DNA of 64,000 nt from Neobacillus ginsengisoli (GTDB lineage Bacteria; Bacillota; Bacilli; Bacillales_B; DSM-18226): contig NZ_JAUSTW010000001.1 in assembly GCF_030813055.1 (NCBI RefSeq), positions 248,001 through 312,000 of the forward strand, written 5' to 3'. Made by a program: the position numbers and the translations under genes. Below are positions 29,034-40,521 of this stretch, piece by piece. The notes below the pieces were generated by a model. That model made no database searches. It was given only the letters and a program-made list of their open reading frames with translations, and was not told where the DNA came from. Position 1 is the first letter of the stretch, and the number at the start of each line of letters is the position of its first letter.

Positions 29034-30062
29034 ATGAAAGTAGATTTGTTTGATTTCCATTTGCCTGAAGAACTAATTGCTCAAGTCCCTTTGAAAAATC
29101 GGACAGATAGCCGCTTGATGGTTTTGAATAAAGAAACAGGCGAAATAAAGCATGAAATTTTTAAAAATATTACTGAGTATTTGCGTGAAGGGGACTGCCT
29201 TGTGTTAAATGATACCAAGGTTCTTCCTGCACGCCTTTTTGGCGTCAAAAAAGATACAGGGGCAAAAATTGAAGTGTTACTTTTGAAACAGCTGGAAGGT
29301 GATCAGTGGGAAACGCTTGTAAAGCCTGCCAAGCGAGTGAAGGAAGGAACGGTAATTGATTTCGGTGAAGGTCTTCTTACCGCGGAATGTACAGGAACCT
29401 CTGAACATGGCGGCAGAATATTCGATTTCAAATATGAGGGGATTTTTTACGAGGTACTGGATCAATTGGGAGAAATGCCGCTTCCGCCTTATATTAAAGA
29501 GCAGTTAGACGATCGTGACCGCTATCAGACGGTTTATGCCCGCGAGCCGGGTTCAGCAGCTGCCCCAACGGCTGGTCTTCACTTTACTGAAAGCTTATTG
29601 AATGAGGTAAAGGAAAAAGGTGTTCATGTTGCATTTATCACACTGCATGTAGGTCTTGGAACGTTTAGACCTGTGAGCGTTGATGATGTTTTAGAACATG
29701 ATATGCACTCAGAGTTTTACATCGTATCCGAAGGAACGGCCCGACTTTTGAATGAAGTAAGAAACAAGGGAGGCAGAATCATTACTGTTGGTACAACCTC
29801 CACCAGGACGTTAGAGACAATTGCCTCTGCTAATGATGGACAGTTTATTGAAGGCAACGGCTGGACGAATATTTTTATTTATCCTGGGTATACCTTTAAG
29901 GCAATCGATGGCATGATAACAAATTTCCATTTGCCAAAATCGACCTTGATTATGCTCGTTAGTGCCTTGGCCGGAAGAGAAAATATTTTGCATGCCTATA
30001 ATACCGCAGTTGAAGAGCGATACCGCTTTTTCAGTTTTGGCGATGCAATGTTGATCATCTAG
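29034..30062 (+). CDS. queA: S-adenosylmethionine:tRNA ribosyltransferase-isomerase QueA
   Basis: QueA adds the cyclopentene moiety to preQ1 in tRNA to form epoxyqueuosine. The 342-residue protein begins with the family signature [15 protein letters not shown] and contains [21 protein letters not shown] and the ending [13 protein letters not shown]. Standard length. tgt follows, so the two consecutive queuosine steps are adjacent. Confidence 0.97.
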   Translation: MKVDLFDFHLPEELIAQVPLKNRTDSRLMVLNKETGEIKHEIFKNITEYLREGDCLVLNDTKVLPARLFGVKKDTGAKIEVLLLKQLEGDQWETLVKPAKRVKEGTVIDFGEGLLTAECTGTSEHGGRIFDFKYEGIFYEVLDQLGEMPLPPYIKEQLDDRDRYQTVYAREPGSAAAPTAGLHFTESLLNEVKEKGVHVAFITLHVGLGTFRPVSVDDVLEHDMHSEFYIVSEGTARLLNEVRNKGGRIITVGTTSTRTLETIASANDGQFIEGNGWTNIFIYPGYTFKAIDGMITNFHLPKSTLIMLVSALAGRENILHAYNTAVEERYRFFSFGDAMLII

Positions 30063-31229
<1,167 letters not shown>

Positions 31230-31258
31230 TAGACATTTTTGAAAGGAGGGAAACAAGA

Positions 31259-31555
31259 ATGGGACAAATTGGTACAATCATTCCATTAATATTAATGTTT
31301 GTGTTGTTTTATTTTCTATTAATTCGACCACAGCAAAAACGCCAAAAATCGGTTTCACAAATGCAAAGCTCTTTAAAAAAGGGTGATAAGATTGTTACGA
31401 TTGGTGGTCTACATGGTTTTGTAGATTCAATTGACGACAGTAAGGTTGTAATTAAATGTGGAGACGGAAGCCGTCTAACATATGACCGCTCAGCTATTCG
31501 TGAAGTAACTGAACCTAGTAAGGAAGTTACGAAAGAAGTAAATCTTGAAAAATAA
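31259..31555 (+). CDS. yajC: Preprotein translocase accessory protein YajC
   Basis: YajC is a small single-pass membrane protein that associates with SecDF. The 98-residue product has one N-terminal helix and the signature FYFLLIRPQQKRQK, then a small soluble domain (KGDKIVTIGGLHG). The start at ATG 31259 follows AAAGGAGGG. secDF itself lies 3.5 kb downstream. Confidence 0.95.
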   Translation: MGQIGTIIPLILMFVLFYFLLIRPQQKRQKSVSQMQSSLKKGDKIVTIGGLHGFVDSIDDSKVVIKCGDGSRLTYDRSAIREVTEPSKEVTKEVNLEK

Positions 31556-31564
31556 AACCATACA

Positions 31565-31600
31565 AAAAAGGAAGCCAAATGTAAATGGCTTCCTTTTTAA
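31565..31600. terminator. Bidirectional terminator after yajC
   Basis: AAAAAGGAAGCCA pairs perfectly with TGGCTTCCTTTTT around an 8-base loop; it serves yajC and the converging gene at 31604. Confidence 0.9.
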
Positions 31601-31603
31601 TTA

Positions 31604-31993
31604 TTAAATAGATCGGGTATTATTCGACGAAACATTCACTCCTAATATTCCACCCATCATCGCAATCAATGTGTAACAAGTATGATAGATTACTTGCTGA
31701 GCAGAAAATAAGCGGTCATAGCCTAAGTATTGGAACAAAAAGATAACCAGCGTGTAAATTAATCCTGTTACTCCCCCGATTAACCAACCTTTTTCTTTAC
31801 GTTTCCCTCCGGATAAAAATCCGCCGCCGAACAGAGCAATAAATGAAACTGCCGTGATAATGTATTGTACTGATGTTTCTCGTGCGGACGTAAATCTAAG
31901 AATGAAAGCAAAAATAAAGCTGCAGACGCCTGCAAATAAAAAGATAAAGATTAATCCGTACAAAATTGATGTACCAAAGCTTTTTGATTCGAT
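31604..31993 (-). CDS. TIGR04086-type membrane protein (YrzE-like), probable ATC start
   Basis: The product is a four-helix membrane protein of the YrzE/TIGR04086 type found beside yajC in Bacilli; the function is unknown. The first standard in-frame start is TTG 31963, but it has no ribosome site, and protein-like sequence continues upstream (ESKSFGTSILYG). A strong AGGGGGAGAG site lies just before an in-frame ATC at 31991-31993, so I place the start there (129 residues). If ATC is not used, the gene would be 31604-31963 (119 residues). Confidence 0.75.
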   Translation of the reverse strand: MESKSFGTSILYGLIFIFLFAGVCSFIFAFILRFTSARETSVQYIITAVSFIALFGGGFLSGGKRKEKGWLIGGVTGLIYTLVIFLFQYLGYDRLFSAQQVIYHTCYTLIAMMGGILGVNVSSNNTRSI

Positions 31994-32215
31994 GGTTCTC
32001 TCCCCCTTTAATTGCCTTTTAGGCAGACTTATTTTTCTTTAAGTATCAAAACTAAGGAAAACAGTATCTTTCCTAGTACAAGCATATTCTTTAAGGGATA
32101 AATGTAGAATTAAATTTTCAACTGTTGCTGGCTTTCATTTGGAATATTATTCCTATTATGTTTTGTGTTAGTTTGCCCACAATATATTTGAATGGGAAAA
32201 AAGGGGCGACAATAA

Positions 32216-32875
32216 GTGGGAACATATTTGAGTATTGGGTTTCGAACTTTATTTTTATATTTACTTATGTTAGTAATTTTCCGTTTAATGGGCAAGAGGG
32301 AAATCGGGGAGTTAAGCATCCTTGATCTTGTGGTCTTTATTATGATTGGTGAGATGGCAGTCATTGCAATTGAAAATACGAAAGACCCTCTGCTTCATAC
32401 AATGGTTCCAATGGTTTTACTAATGTTTATTCAAATCACACTTGCAATCGTTTCTTTAAAAAGTAAAAAATTTCGTAATCTCGTCGATGGTCAGCCAAGT
32501 ATCATTATTAATAGAGGGAAAATTGATGAGGAGGCAATGAGAAAGCAGCGCTACAATTTTGATGATTTAATGTCACAATTAAGAGAAAAGGACATTCGCA
32601 GTATTGCCGACGTTGAATTTGCTATATTAGAGTCTTCGGGCCGTTTATCTGTTATTGAAAAATTACAGGACCCTAAAAAACCGAAAAAGAATGGTGATAT
32701 TACCATCCCATTGATTATGGACGGTGCCATTGAAGAGGAAAATTTGAAACGGATAAACAAAACGAACCTATGGCTGCGTCAAGAATTAAAGAAAAAGGGC
32801 TACCGCGATATTAAGAAAATATCGTTTTGCAGCTATGAAAACGGAAAGTTTTTTATCGATATCGAAGATGAGTAA
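32216..32875 (+). CDS. DUF421 family membrane protein (YrbG-like)
   Basis: The 219-residue protein has three N-terminal membrane helices with the family signature RLMGKREIGELSILDLVVF, followed by a cytoplasmic YetF-like domain (GQPSIIINRGKIDEEAM, then LREKDIRSIADVEFAILESS). B. subtilis paralogues include YrbG and YetF; some spore-membrane relatives are linked to germination. The specific role is unknown. The start is GTG 32216, with AAAGGGG upstream. Confidence 0.88.
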   Translation: MGTYLSIGFRTLFLYLLMLVIFRLMGKREIGELSILDLVVFIMIGEMAVIAIENTKDPLLHTMVPMVLLMFIQITLAIVSLKSKKFRNLVDGQPSIIINRGKIDEEAMRKQRYNFDDLMSQLREKDIRSIADVEFAILESSGRLSVIEKLQDPKKPKKNGDITIPLIMDGAIEEENLKRINKTNLWLRQELKKKGYRDIKKISFCSYENGKFFIDIEDE

Positions 32876-32876
32876 T

Positions 32877-32905
32877 AAAGAAGACACACATGGTGTGTCT
32901 TCTTT
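32877..32905. terminator. Bidirectional terminator between the DUF421 gene and spoVB
   Basis: AAAGAAGACACAC pairs perfectly with GTGTGTCTTCTTT around a 3-base loop; it lies between converging genes. Confidence 0.85.
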
Positions 32906-32909
32906 TAAG

Positions 32910-34463
32910 CTAACGAAACGCCCAAAATCTACGGATCCAAGGGATCCTTTTTAACTCGTCCTTCTTAATAAGACCAAACAACAGCAATAAAACCACATAG
33001 GAGACCGACATTCCCACTGTAGAGGTTAATACTCGAAATGCTAAATGTTCATTCAAGAGAATATTTTCAAAAAGCCAATAGCCTAGCCAGCCTGATGCAC
33101 CCATCACAAGAAATGCTTTTAAATAGTCACGTATATAGAAGGAAAAAGCAATTTTCTTTAATACGGTGGCAAAGTGAAGGACCGTTACTAGAACGAATCC
33201 AACGATAATCCCTAATGCAGCGCCAGTAATTCCGAATGTTGGCTGGGAAGCCAATAAAAAAATTACAGCGGTTTTAACGATCGCGCCGATTAAACTATTA
33301 ATCATTGCAGCCCTTGCAAGATTTAATGCCTGTAATACAGCTTGTAAGGGACCCTGATAGTAATAAAATAAAAAGAACGGTGCCATTAAACGAATAAAAT
33401 AGGATCCCTTCGCTGATCCATACATTAACTGCATGAGCGGGTCAGCCAATACGTAGAGGACAATCACTGCTAGTCCACCGGTTAAAAAGGCGAACCGTAG
33501 TGCCTGTTGTAGTCGGTATTCGATCAATTTACGGTTATTTTGCGTATTGGCTTCGCTAATGGCTGGGACAAGAGAGGTAGCTAACGAAAAAGTAACAAAT
33601 GATGGAAGCATTAAAAGCGGCAGAGCATAGCCGGTTAAGGCTCCGTACTGTTTAGTGGCCTCGATCGCAGCAACACCCGCAAGGGCTAGACTGTGGGCAA
33701 CGACAATCGGTTCAAAAAACCAAGCTACCGAACCAATCATTCTGCTCCCCATTGTAGGTAAGGAAATATCCATTAAATCTTTAAATGTCTGCTTCCCTTT
33801 TTGGACAAATTGGAAAAAATCTTTTCTAAGTCTAAACCGTTTTTTTAATTTAAAAGCTGTCATTAAATACAAGAGTGAAACTAATTCTCCGATAACGGAT
33901 GCAACCATTGCAGCTGCAGCAGCATATTCAATCCCATAAGGAAGGAACGCTTTTGTCATTACAGCGATTAACGTGATTCTCACAAGCTGTTCCAATATTT
34001 GTGAATTGGCAGCTGGCCGCATGTTCTGCCTTCCTTGGAAGTATCCTCTTAACACCGAAGAAACAGCGATTACGGGAACAACCGGTGCAATGGCTACTAA
34101 AGGGTAGTATGTTCTTGGATCAGTAAACAGCGTTGTTGACAAGATTGGTGCAAGTAGAATTAAGGCCGGAGTAAAAATAATAGAGAGTGTTAAGGTTGTT
34201 GCGAGTGATACGACCAGAATTTTTTTTATTTCAGCATGGTCCCCTCTTGCCTCAGCTTCTGCTATATTTTTGGAAATAGCAACGGGCAGCCCGAGCTGGG
34301 TAATCGTTACAACTAGGATAAATGTGGGGAAGGCCATCATATACAAGCCAACGCCTTCTTCACCGATGCTTCGAGCTATGACAATACGATTAATAAAACC
34401 GAGAATTCTTGTAAAAAATCCTGCAATTAACAGGATGAAAGTCCCTTTTAAAAACTTTGACAT
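32910..34463 (-). CDS. spoVB: Stage V sporulation protein B (SpoVB), polysaccharide/lipid flippase family
   Basis: SpoVB is needed for cortex synthesis and belongs to the MOP flippase superfamily, relatives of which move lipid-linked wall precursors. The 517-residue protein has about 14 membrane helices and begins MSKFLKGTFILLIAGFFTRI with GFINRIVIARSIGEEGVGLY. I chose ATG 34463 because the GTG at 34475 overlaps the AAGGTGG ribosome site. Related to MurJ- and YtgP-type proteins; the spoVB assignment rests on synteny between yrbG and secDF. Confidence 0.9.
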   Translation of the reverse strand: MSKFLKGTFILLIAGFFTRILGFINRIVIARSIGEEGVGLYMMAFPTFILVVTITQLGLPVAISKNIAEAEARGDHAEIKKILVVSLATTLTLSIIFTPALILLAPILSTTLFTDPRTYYPLVAIAPVVPVIAVSSVLRGYFQGRQNMRPAANSQILEQLVRITLIAVMTKAFLPYGIEYAAAAAMVASVIGELVSLLYLMTAFKLKKRFRLRKDFFQFVQKGKQTFKDLMDISLPTMGSRMIGSVAWFFEPIVVAHSLALAGVAAIEATKQYGALTGYALPLLMLPSFVTFSLATSLVPAISEANTQNNRKLIEYRLQQALRFAFLTGGLAVIVLYVLADPLMQLMYGSAKGSYFIRLMAPFFLFYYYQGPLQAVLQALNLARAAMINSLIGAIVKTAVIFLLASQPTFGITGAALGIIVGFVLVTVLHFATVLKKIAFSFYIRDYLKAFLVMGASGWLGYWLFENILLNEHLAFRVLTSTVGMSVSYVVLLLLFGLIKKDELKRIPWIRRFWAFR

Positions 34464-34604
34464 TCTACTTCCCACCTTCTCAAAAAAGAAGAATTCATAT
34501 ACAATTAACTATATGCACAAGGGTGGACAAAGCATGACAACGGAGGCTCCTTTTTTAAAAGAACAATTAAAATGGTACAAACACATGTCGGGGAGGCAGT
34601 TACA

Positions 34605-34901
34605 ATGGAGAAAAGCCACAAATACAATCATTTTCGCACCCAGGTACAACCCGCATTAGCTAGTAAACTATCGGAGTTTCGATTGCTCGGTTACGATTCA
34701 GTTTCGGAAGATGGGCTTTGGGAATTTTTGATTATGAAGAAATGGAAGAAGGTAAATGAAGAAATCAGATTATATGAAATTATCCAAGATATTCTGAATG
34801 TTAAAGTAAGTGATTATATGAGCTTTACAACCATTCAAACATATAAAACAACCGAGTTCTCCATGGATGATGAAAACGAATGGAAAGAGCTATTGAAATA
34901 G
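34605..34901 (+). CDS. comN: Post-transcriptional regulator ComN (YrzD)
   Basis: In B. subtilis ComN promotes comE mRNA accumulation and localisation for competence. The 98-residue product begins MEKSHKYNHFRTQVQPALAS and has the compact family pattern LGYDSVSEDGLWEFLIMKKWKK. I chose ATG 34605 with GGGAGG eight bases upstream; the frame is open from 34572. It is the second competence-related gene in the window, after comC. Confidence 0.85.
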   Translation: MEKSHKYNHFRTQVQPALASKLSEFRLLGYDSVSEDGLWEFLIMKKWKKVNEEIRLYEIIQDILNVKVSDYMSFTTIQTYKTTEFSMDDENEWKELLK

Positions 34902-35052
34902 GAATACGTATTGCGCCATTTTCATTTTTTTTTGTAAATTGACAGCTTTTCTATCTTATTTCATAATGGAGGCAATGACATTTTTTATTATTTTTGTATA
35001 AGGCCTAACGTCAATTTGCTTTTTCTCAAACCCTAAGGAGGAACAATACATA

Positions 35053-37317
35053 ATGGTTAAACGCAGTAGAATCGTTGCTTTCCTGCTTGTTATTTTACTT
35101 GTAGGAAGTACCATGGGAGTTACAACAAAAAACATTATCAACAAAATGAAGCTTGGGCTCGACCTTCAGGGCGGATTTGAAGTATTGTATGAAGTTCAAC
35201 CGGCCAAGAAAGGACAAAAAATTGATAAAGATGTGCTGGCGAGTACGGCGCAAGCACTAGATAAGCGGATCAATGTCCTTGGGGTAAGTGAACCGAGTAT
35301 ACAAATTGAAGGCAATAATCGAATTCGCGTTCAGCTTGCCGGCGTCAGCGACCAAAATAAAGCACGTGAAATCTTGTCCACCCAAGCCAACCTAACATTC
35401 CGTGATTATAATGATAAATTAATGATGGATGGGACGGATTTAAAACAAGGCGGGGCGAAGCAAACCTTTGATGAAAATGGGAAACCCAGTGTTTCTCTAA
35501 CATTAAAAAGTGCTGATAAATTCCGAAAAGTAACCCAAGAAATTGTTAAAGATACTCCAAATAATGTACTTGTTATTTGGCTTGACTTTGTCCAAGGAAA
35601 AGACTCTTTTAAAAATGAAGTAACAAAGAAAAAACCAAAATATTTGTCTGCTCCATCTGTTTCGCAAGTATTTAACCAAAATACTGTTAGTATTGTCGGT
35701 AATTTCACTGCAACTGAAGCGCAAACTTTAGCTTCTCTTTTAAATGCGGGAGCGCTTCCGGTAAAACTGAAAGAGGTTTATTCAACTTCCATTGGAGCTA
35801 AATTTGGGGCGCAGGCCTTACATGATACAGTATTGGCTGGTATGATCGGTATTGCGATCATCTATCTATTTATGCTAGTGTATTACCGTTTCCCTGGTTT
35901 CATTGCTGTTGTATCATTAAGCATCTATATTTATTTAATTTTGTTAATTTTCGACTGGATGAATGGGGTCCTGACATTGCCGGGTATTGCCGCATTAATT
36001 CTCGGTGTCGGTATGGCCGTCGATGCGAATATTATTACGTATGAACGAATAAAAGAAGAGATTAAGGTTGGGAAGTCCATTAAATCAGCGTTTCAGGCCG
36101 GAGAAAAAAACGCATTTACAGCGATTCTGGATTCCAACTTAAATACCATTTTGACAGCGTCGGTTTTATTCTTTTATGGGACAAGCTCTGTTAAAGGGTT
36201 TGCAACAATGCTAATTTTGAGTGTTGTCATGAGCTTCTTAACTGCCGTTTACGGTTCACGATTATTACTCGGACTATGGGTACACAGCCGGTTCTTAAAT
36301 AAAAAACCAAGCTGGTTCGGTGTGAAACAAGCTGAAATTAAAGATATTTCGGAAAACTATGACACACTGGATCTTCCGACGAAATTTGATAAAATTGATT
36401 TTGTTAAGAATAGAAAGAAATTTTTCTGGATTTCAGGAACTCTTCTTACTGTTGGACTAATTTTGCTCATTGTCTTGCGTTTGAATCTTGCTATTGATTT
36501 TACGAGCGGTACCCGAGTGGAAGTCCTTTCAAAATCGCCGGTTACGACAGAGCAAATAAAAAGTTCATTTGAAAAATTGAATCTAAAAACAGATGATATT
36601 GTCCTTTCAGGTAAGAACAATGAAATAGGGGCAGCCCGTTTAATTGGCGTCTTATCAAAAAATGAAATAGCTAAATTAAAGACAGCCTTTAAAAAAGAAT
36701 ATGGATCAGAGCCAAACGTAAGTACTGTTTCACCAACAGTAGGAAAAGAGTTGGCGAAAAATGCCATTATTGCTGTTTTAATTGCTTCAATTGGGATCAT
36801 TATTTATTTAACAATCCGTTTCGAGATCTATATGGCGATCGCTGCAATTGCCGCCATGCTGCATGATGCTTTCTTTATGATCGCCTTTTTCAGTATTACA
36901 AGATTGGAAGTAGACTTGAATTTTATTGCTGCAGTTTTAACGATTGTTGGGTATTCTATCCATGATACGATTGTTACCTTTGACCGGATGCGTGAAAATA
37001 TGCATAAGAAAAAGCGGCTTAAAACCTTTAAGGATATTGCGGATGTTGTAAATACCAGTATCCACCAAACATTAACCCGTTCCTTAAATACTGTTTTAAT
37101 GGTATTAATTACGGTTATTTCACTGTTAGTATTTGGTAGTCCTGCAATTCGAAACTTCTCGTTTGCGTTGCTAGTTGGCCTTTTAGTAGGTGTATATTCA
37201 TCGATTTGGGTTGCATCTTCCTTATGGGTTGTCTTGAAAGCTAGAGAGTTAAAGAAAAAAGGCGTTATTAAAACAGTCAAAGAAAAGAAAAGATACTCTG
37301 ATCAGCCTCAAGTGTAA
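35053..37317 (+). CDS. secDF: Protein translocase subunit SecDF (natural fusion)
   Basis: SecDF uses the proton gradient to help late translocation through SecYEG. Bacilli encode SecD and SecF as one chain, and this 754-residue protein shows both halves: the SecD part with LGLDLQGGFEVLYEV, a large external domain and the helix motif GVGMAVDANIITYERI; the SecF part from about residue 455 with LAIDFTSGTRVEV and VGYSIHDTIVTFDRMRE. Twelve membrane helices are expected. The start at ATG 35053 follows AAGGAGG. Confidence 0.97.
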   Translation: MVKRSRIVAFLLVILLVGSTMGVTTKNIINKMKLGLDLQGGFEVLYEVQPAKKGQKIDKDVLASTAQALDKRINVLGVSEPSIQIEGNNRIRVQLAGVSDQNKAREILSTQANLTFRDYNDKLMMDGTDLKQGGAKQTFDENGKPSVSLTLKSADKFRKVTQEIVKDTPNNVLVIWLDFVQGKDSFKNEVTKKKPKYLSAPSVSQVFNQNTVSIVGNFTATEAQTLASLLNAGALPVKLKEVYSTSIGAKFGAQALHDTVLAGMIGIAIIYLFMLVYYRFPGFIAVVSLSIYIYLILLIFDWMNGVLTLPGIAALILGVGMAVDANIITYERIKEEIKVGKSIKSAFQAGEKNAFTAILDSNLNTILTASVLFFYGTSSVKGFATMLILSVVMSFLTAVYGSRLLLGLWVHSRFLNKKPSWFGVKQAEIKDISENYDTLDLPTKFDKIDFVKNRKKFFWISGTLLTVGLILLIVLRLNLAIDFTSGTRVEVLSKSPVTTEQIKSSFEKLNLKTDDIVLSGKNNEIGAARLIGVLSKNEIAKLKTAFKKEYGSEPNVSTVSPTVGKELAKNAIIAVLIASIGIIIYLTIRFEIYMAIAAIAAMLHDAFFMIAFFSITRLEVDLNFIAAVLTIVGYSIHDTIVTFDRMRENMHKKKRLKTFKDIADVVNTSIHQTLTRSLNTVLMVLITVISLLVFGSPAIRNFSFALLVGLLVGVYSSIWVASSLWVVLKARELKKKGVIKTVKEKKRYSDQPQV

Positions 37318-37323
37318 CCATTA

Positions 37324-37350
37324 AAAAAACCGCAGCTATGCGGTTTTTTC
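37324..37350 (+). terminator. Terminator after secDF
   Basis: AAAAAACCGCA pairs perfectly with TGCGGTTTTTT around a 4-base loop. Confidence 0.9.
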
Positions 37351-37356
37351 TTTTGA

Positions 37357-37386
37357 TTGAAAGCATTGGCTCCTCTCCTGTATAAT
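37357..37386 (+). promoter_or_regulatory. Sigma-A promoter for recJ-apt
   Basis: TTGAAA, an 18-base spacer and a perfect TATAAT lie 27 bases upstream of the recJ start. Confidence 0.7.
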
Positions 37387-37412
37387 AGTAAAGGTCTAAA
37401 GAGGTGAAAGGC

Positions 37413-39776
37413 ATGTTAAAGTCGAAAACGAAATGGATTGTTAACAAAACTGATGAGCAATTAGTCAAAGTCCTGGAAAATGAATTGAAAATTACGCCTC
37501 TTGTTGCATCGCTGCTTGTCAACCGCGGAGTAAATACCGTTGATTCTGCACGGTATTTTTTATTTGGGAAGGAACAATTTCATGATCCTTACCTTTTTAA
37601 AGGAATGGATATTGCGGTAAAAAGAATACATGAAGCCATAAACAATCAAGAGCCAATCCTTATTTATGGAGATTATGATGCGGATGGAGTAAGCAGTACT
37701 TCGGTATTAATGATTGCACTTCGTGAATTGGGAGCTAACGTAAATTTTTATATTCCTAATCGCTTTACAGAAGGATATGGACCAAATGAGGCGGCATTCC
37801 GCAAGGCGGCTGAAAATGGAATAAAATTGATTATTACTGTAGATACCGGAATTGCTGCTGTGCACGAAGCAGCAACAGCAAAAGAACTGGGACTGGAATT
37901 AATCATTACCGATCACCATGAACCGGGACCTGTTTTGCCTGAAGCCCTTGCTATTATTCACCCGAAGCTCCCTGATAGTATTTATCCCTTTCGTGAGCTT
38001 GCAGGTGTAGGCGTGGCTTTCAAACTGGCCCATGCACTTTATGGGGAATTTCCTGAGCATTTGCTAGAAATTGCGGTAATTGGAACGATTGCAGATTTAG
38101 TTTCACTAAAAGATGAGAACCGTCTGATTGCCAAAAAAGGTCTTGAAAAATTAAAAGTTACGAAAAACATTGGGCTTAAAGCTATTTTTAAATTGGCTGG
38201 AGTCGATTCAAAATCTATAAATGAAGAAACAATTGGTTTTACCCTTGCGCCGAGAATTAATGCTGTCGGACGTTTGGAAAATGCAGATTTAGCCGTTCAG
38301 CTCATACTAACAGATGACCCACTGGAAGCGGCAAGTTTGGCGGAAGAAATGGATGCTCTAAACAAAACCAGACAATCAATAGTCAATACCATTACTGCAG
38401 AAGCAATAGAAGAGGTCGAGAGGAACTTTCCTATTGAATCAAACAGCGTACTTGTTATTGGCAAGGAAGGCTGGAATGCAGGTGTAATTGGAATCGTTGC
38501 TTCCAGGCTTGTTGAAAAATACTACAGGCCAACGATTGTCCTAAGTTTTGATCAAAATAAAGGGCTAGCGAAGGGATCAGCCCGAAGCATTTCGGGATAT
38601 GACCTTTTTCAAAATTTATCAACGTGCCGGGATATTCTGCCGCACTTTGGCGGACACCCGATGGCTGCCGGTATGACACTTAAGCTTGAAGATGTCCCGG
38701 AACTTCGCGCGAGATTAAATAAACTTGCAATTGAGCAGCTTACGGAGGATGATTTCATTCCTGTTACCTTGATTGACGAAGAAATCCGCCTCGAGGATAT
38801 AAACTTGAGAGCTTTAGAAGAAATGAATCTCCTTTCCCCATTTGGAATGGACAATCCTAAGCCGAAAGTATTAATCAAAAATGTCGAAATTGCAACCATG
38901 AGAAAAATTGGCAGCGAACAAAACCATTTAAAGGTTCTGATGAATGATGAGGGCTCAAACCTTGATGGCGTTGGATTTGGATTAGGACCGTTAGTTGACC
39001 ATATTTCTCCATCATCCAAAATTTCATTAATTGGAGAATTATCTGTTAATGAATGGAACAATATCCGTAAACCGCAAATTTTTATACAGGATATAGCCGT
39101 GAGTTCATGGCAATTATTTGATTATCGAGGTGTAAAGCGGATTCACAATATTGCCGAAACGATCCCACATGAAAATAGAAAATTAGTTGTTTTTAACGAA
39201 GAGCAATCTAAAAAAATCATTCCTGGTCAGAAGGACGAACTAATTTTTATTCGTAATCCTGAAGAAGCAAAAACAGTCAATATTACAGATGCTAATGTCG
39301 TTTTAGTGGATTTTCCCCCTTCCAAGGAAATACTGTGCCATTTAATAAAAGGGAAACAGCCAGCGAGGATTTATACCTATTTTTATAAAGAATCCAGTGA
39401 TTTTTTCAGCACTGTTCCAACAAGGGAGCATTTTAAATGGTTTTATGCTTTACTCTTAAAAAAGGGACCTATTGACCTTGCGCGTTATGCAGATGAAATT
39501 GCAAAGCATCGCGGCTGGTCACAGGAAACGATAATATTCATGTCAAAGGTGTTTTCTGAACTGGATTTTGTTACAATAAACAATGGATTTATAACTTTAA
39601 ACCAATCATCGCAAAAGCGTGATTTAACAGACTCTAGAACTTATCAAACAAAACAGGCACAATATGCTCTTGAAAGAGATTTGTTGTTTTCATCCTTTCA
39701 GGAATTAAAAGGCTGGTTCGATCAAGTGATTCAAGAGTCGATTGAAATTGAGGAGGCAATAAAAGAATGGACTTAA
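37413..39776 (+). CDS. recJ: Single-stranded-DNA exonuclease RecJ
   Basis: RecJ is the 5'-3' exonuclease acting in recombination and mismatch repair. The 787-residue protein has the DHH motifs [10 protein letters not shown] and ITDHHEPG, a DHHA1 region ending [10 protein letters not shown], an OB fold, and a Bacillus-type extra C-terminal domain of about 220 residues. I chose ATG 37413 with GAGGTGAA upstream; GTG 37404 is within that site. It overlaps apt by ten bases. Confidence 0.95.
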   Translation: MLKSKTKWIVNKTDEQLVKVLENELKITPLVASLLVNRGVNTVDSARYFLFGKEQFHDPYLFKGMDIAVKRIHEAINNQEPILIYGDYDADGVSSTSVLMIALRELGANVNFYIPNRFTEGYGPNEAAFRKAAENGIKLIITVDTGIAAVHEAATAKELGLELIITDHHEPGPVLPEALAIIHPKLPDSIYPFRELAGVGVAFKLAHALYGEFPEHLLEIAVIGTIADLVSLKDENRLIAKKGLEKLKVTKNIGLKAIFKLAGVDSKSINEETIGFTLAPRINAVGRLENADLAVQLILTDDPLEAASLAEEMDALNKTRQSIVNTITAEAIEEVERNFPIESNSVLVIGKEGWNAGVIGIVASRLVEKYYRPTIVLSFDQNKGLAKGSARSISGYDLFQNLSTCRDILPHFGGHPMAAGMTLKLEDVPELRARLNKLAIEQLTEDDFIPVTLIDEEIRLEDINLRALEEMNLLSPFGMDNPKPKVLIKNVEIATMRKIGSEQNHLKVLMNDEGSNLDGVGFGLGPLVDHISPSSKISLIGELSVNEWNNIRKPQIFIQDIAVSSWQLFDYRGVKRIHNIAETIPHENRKLVVFNEEQSKKIIPGQKDELIFIRNPEEAKTVNITDANVVLVDFPPSKEILCHLIKGKQPARIYTYFYKESSDFFSTVPTREHFKWFYALLLKKGPIDLARYADEIAKHRGWSQETIIFMSKVFSELDFVTINNGFITLNQSSQKRDLTDSRTYQTKQAQYALERDLLFSSFQELKGWFDQVIQESIEIEEAIKEWT

Positions 39777-40279
39777 AACAATTTATTACAATTGTACCGG
39801 ATTATCCAAAACCCGGAATAAAATTTAAAGACATTACCCCATTAATGGATAATGGTGATGCATATAAGTATGCAACAGACCAAATTGTTTCCTATGCGAA
39901 AGAAAGAGAAATTGATCTCATTGTGGGACCTGAAGCTCGGGGTTTTATTATTGGCTGCCCGGTTGCTTATTCATTAGGAGTTGGTTTCGCACCGGTCCGA
40001 AAAGAAGGAAAACTGCCAAGAGAAACAGTTAAAGTAAGCTATGGACTGGAGTATGGTAAAGATGTCCTAACGATTCATAAAGACGCCATTAAACCGGGAC
40101 AACGCGTTCTAATTACGGATGATTTATTAGCCACTGGAGGAACGATTGATGCAACGATTCAACTGGTCGAGCAGCTTGGCGGAGTTGTGGCAGGAATCGC
40201 TTTCCTAATCGAATTGTCTTACTTAGAAGGCAGAAAAAAACTTGATGGTTATGATGTATTAACATTAATGCAGTATTAA
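39767..40279 (+). CDS. apt: Adenine phosphoribosyltransferase
   Basis: Apt salvages adenine to AMP using PRPP. The 170-residue protein begins [20 protein letters not shown], contains [10 protein letters not shown] and the PRPP-binding loop [13 protein letters not shown]. Overlaps the recJ end, so is translated from the same message. Placed next to relA as in B. subtilis. Confidence 0.97.
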   Translation: MDLKQFITIVPDYPKPGIKFKDITPLMDNGDAYKYATDQIVSYAKEREIDLIVGPEARGFIIGCPVAYSLGVGFAPVRKEGKLPRETVKVSYGLEYGKDVLTIHKDAIKPGQRVLITDDLLATGGTIDATIQLVEQLGGVVAGIAFLIELSYLEGRKKLDGYDVLTLMQY

Positions 40280-40286
40280 CATAAAG

Positions 40287-40320
40287 GAGAGCACTCTGGT
40301 GAATGAGTGCTCTCTTCTTA
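40287..40320 (+). terminator. Terminator after apt
   Basis: GAGAGCACTC pairs perfectly with GAGTGCTCTC around an 8-base loop, followed by TTCTTATA. Confidence 0.8.
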
Positions 40321-40405
40321 TAACAAAAGTAACCAATCGGATTTGTTACTTGAAAAAATTTTTCGACATTTTTTTTGTAAATTAAGAAAAATATCTCCCT
40401 TTCTC

Positions 40406-40434
40406 TTTACATCTTAGCTTTTTTTTTCGATAAT
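40406..40434 (+). promoter_or_regulatory. Sigma-A promoter for relA
   Basis: TTTACA, a 17-base spacer and GATAAT lie about 88 bases upstream of relA, leaving an AT-rich leader. Confidence 0.65.
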
Positions 40435-40521
40435 AGTAACAATCATTCTAATTTAGAAACTTTATTTTAAAGAATGACATTTTATAAATAATAAAAATGA
40501 GACGAAAATAAAGGTGATTTC

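Noticed and set aside
36357..37280. Minus-strand open frames opposite secDF
   Set aside because: Shadow frames of a strongly supported gene, with no ribosome sites or recognisable domains.
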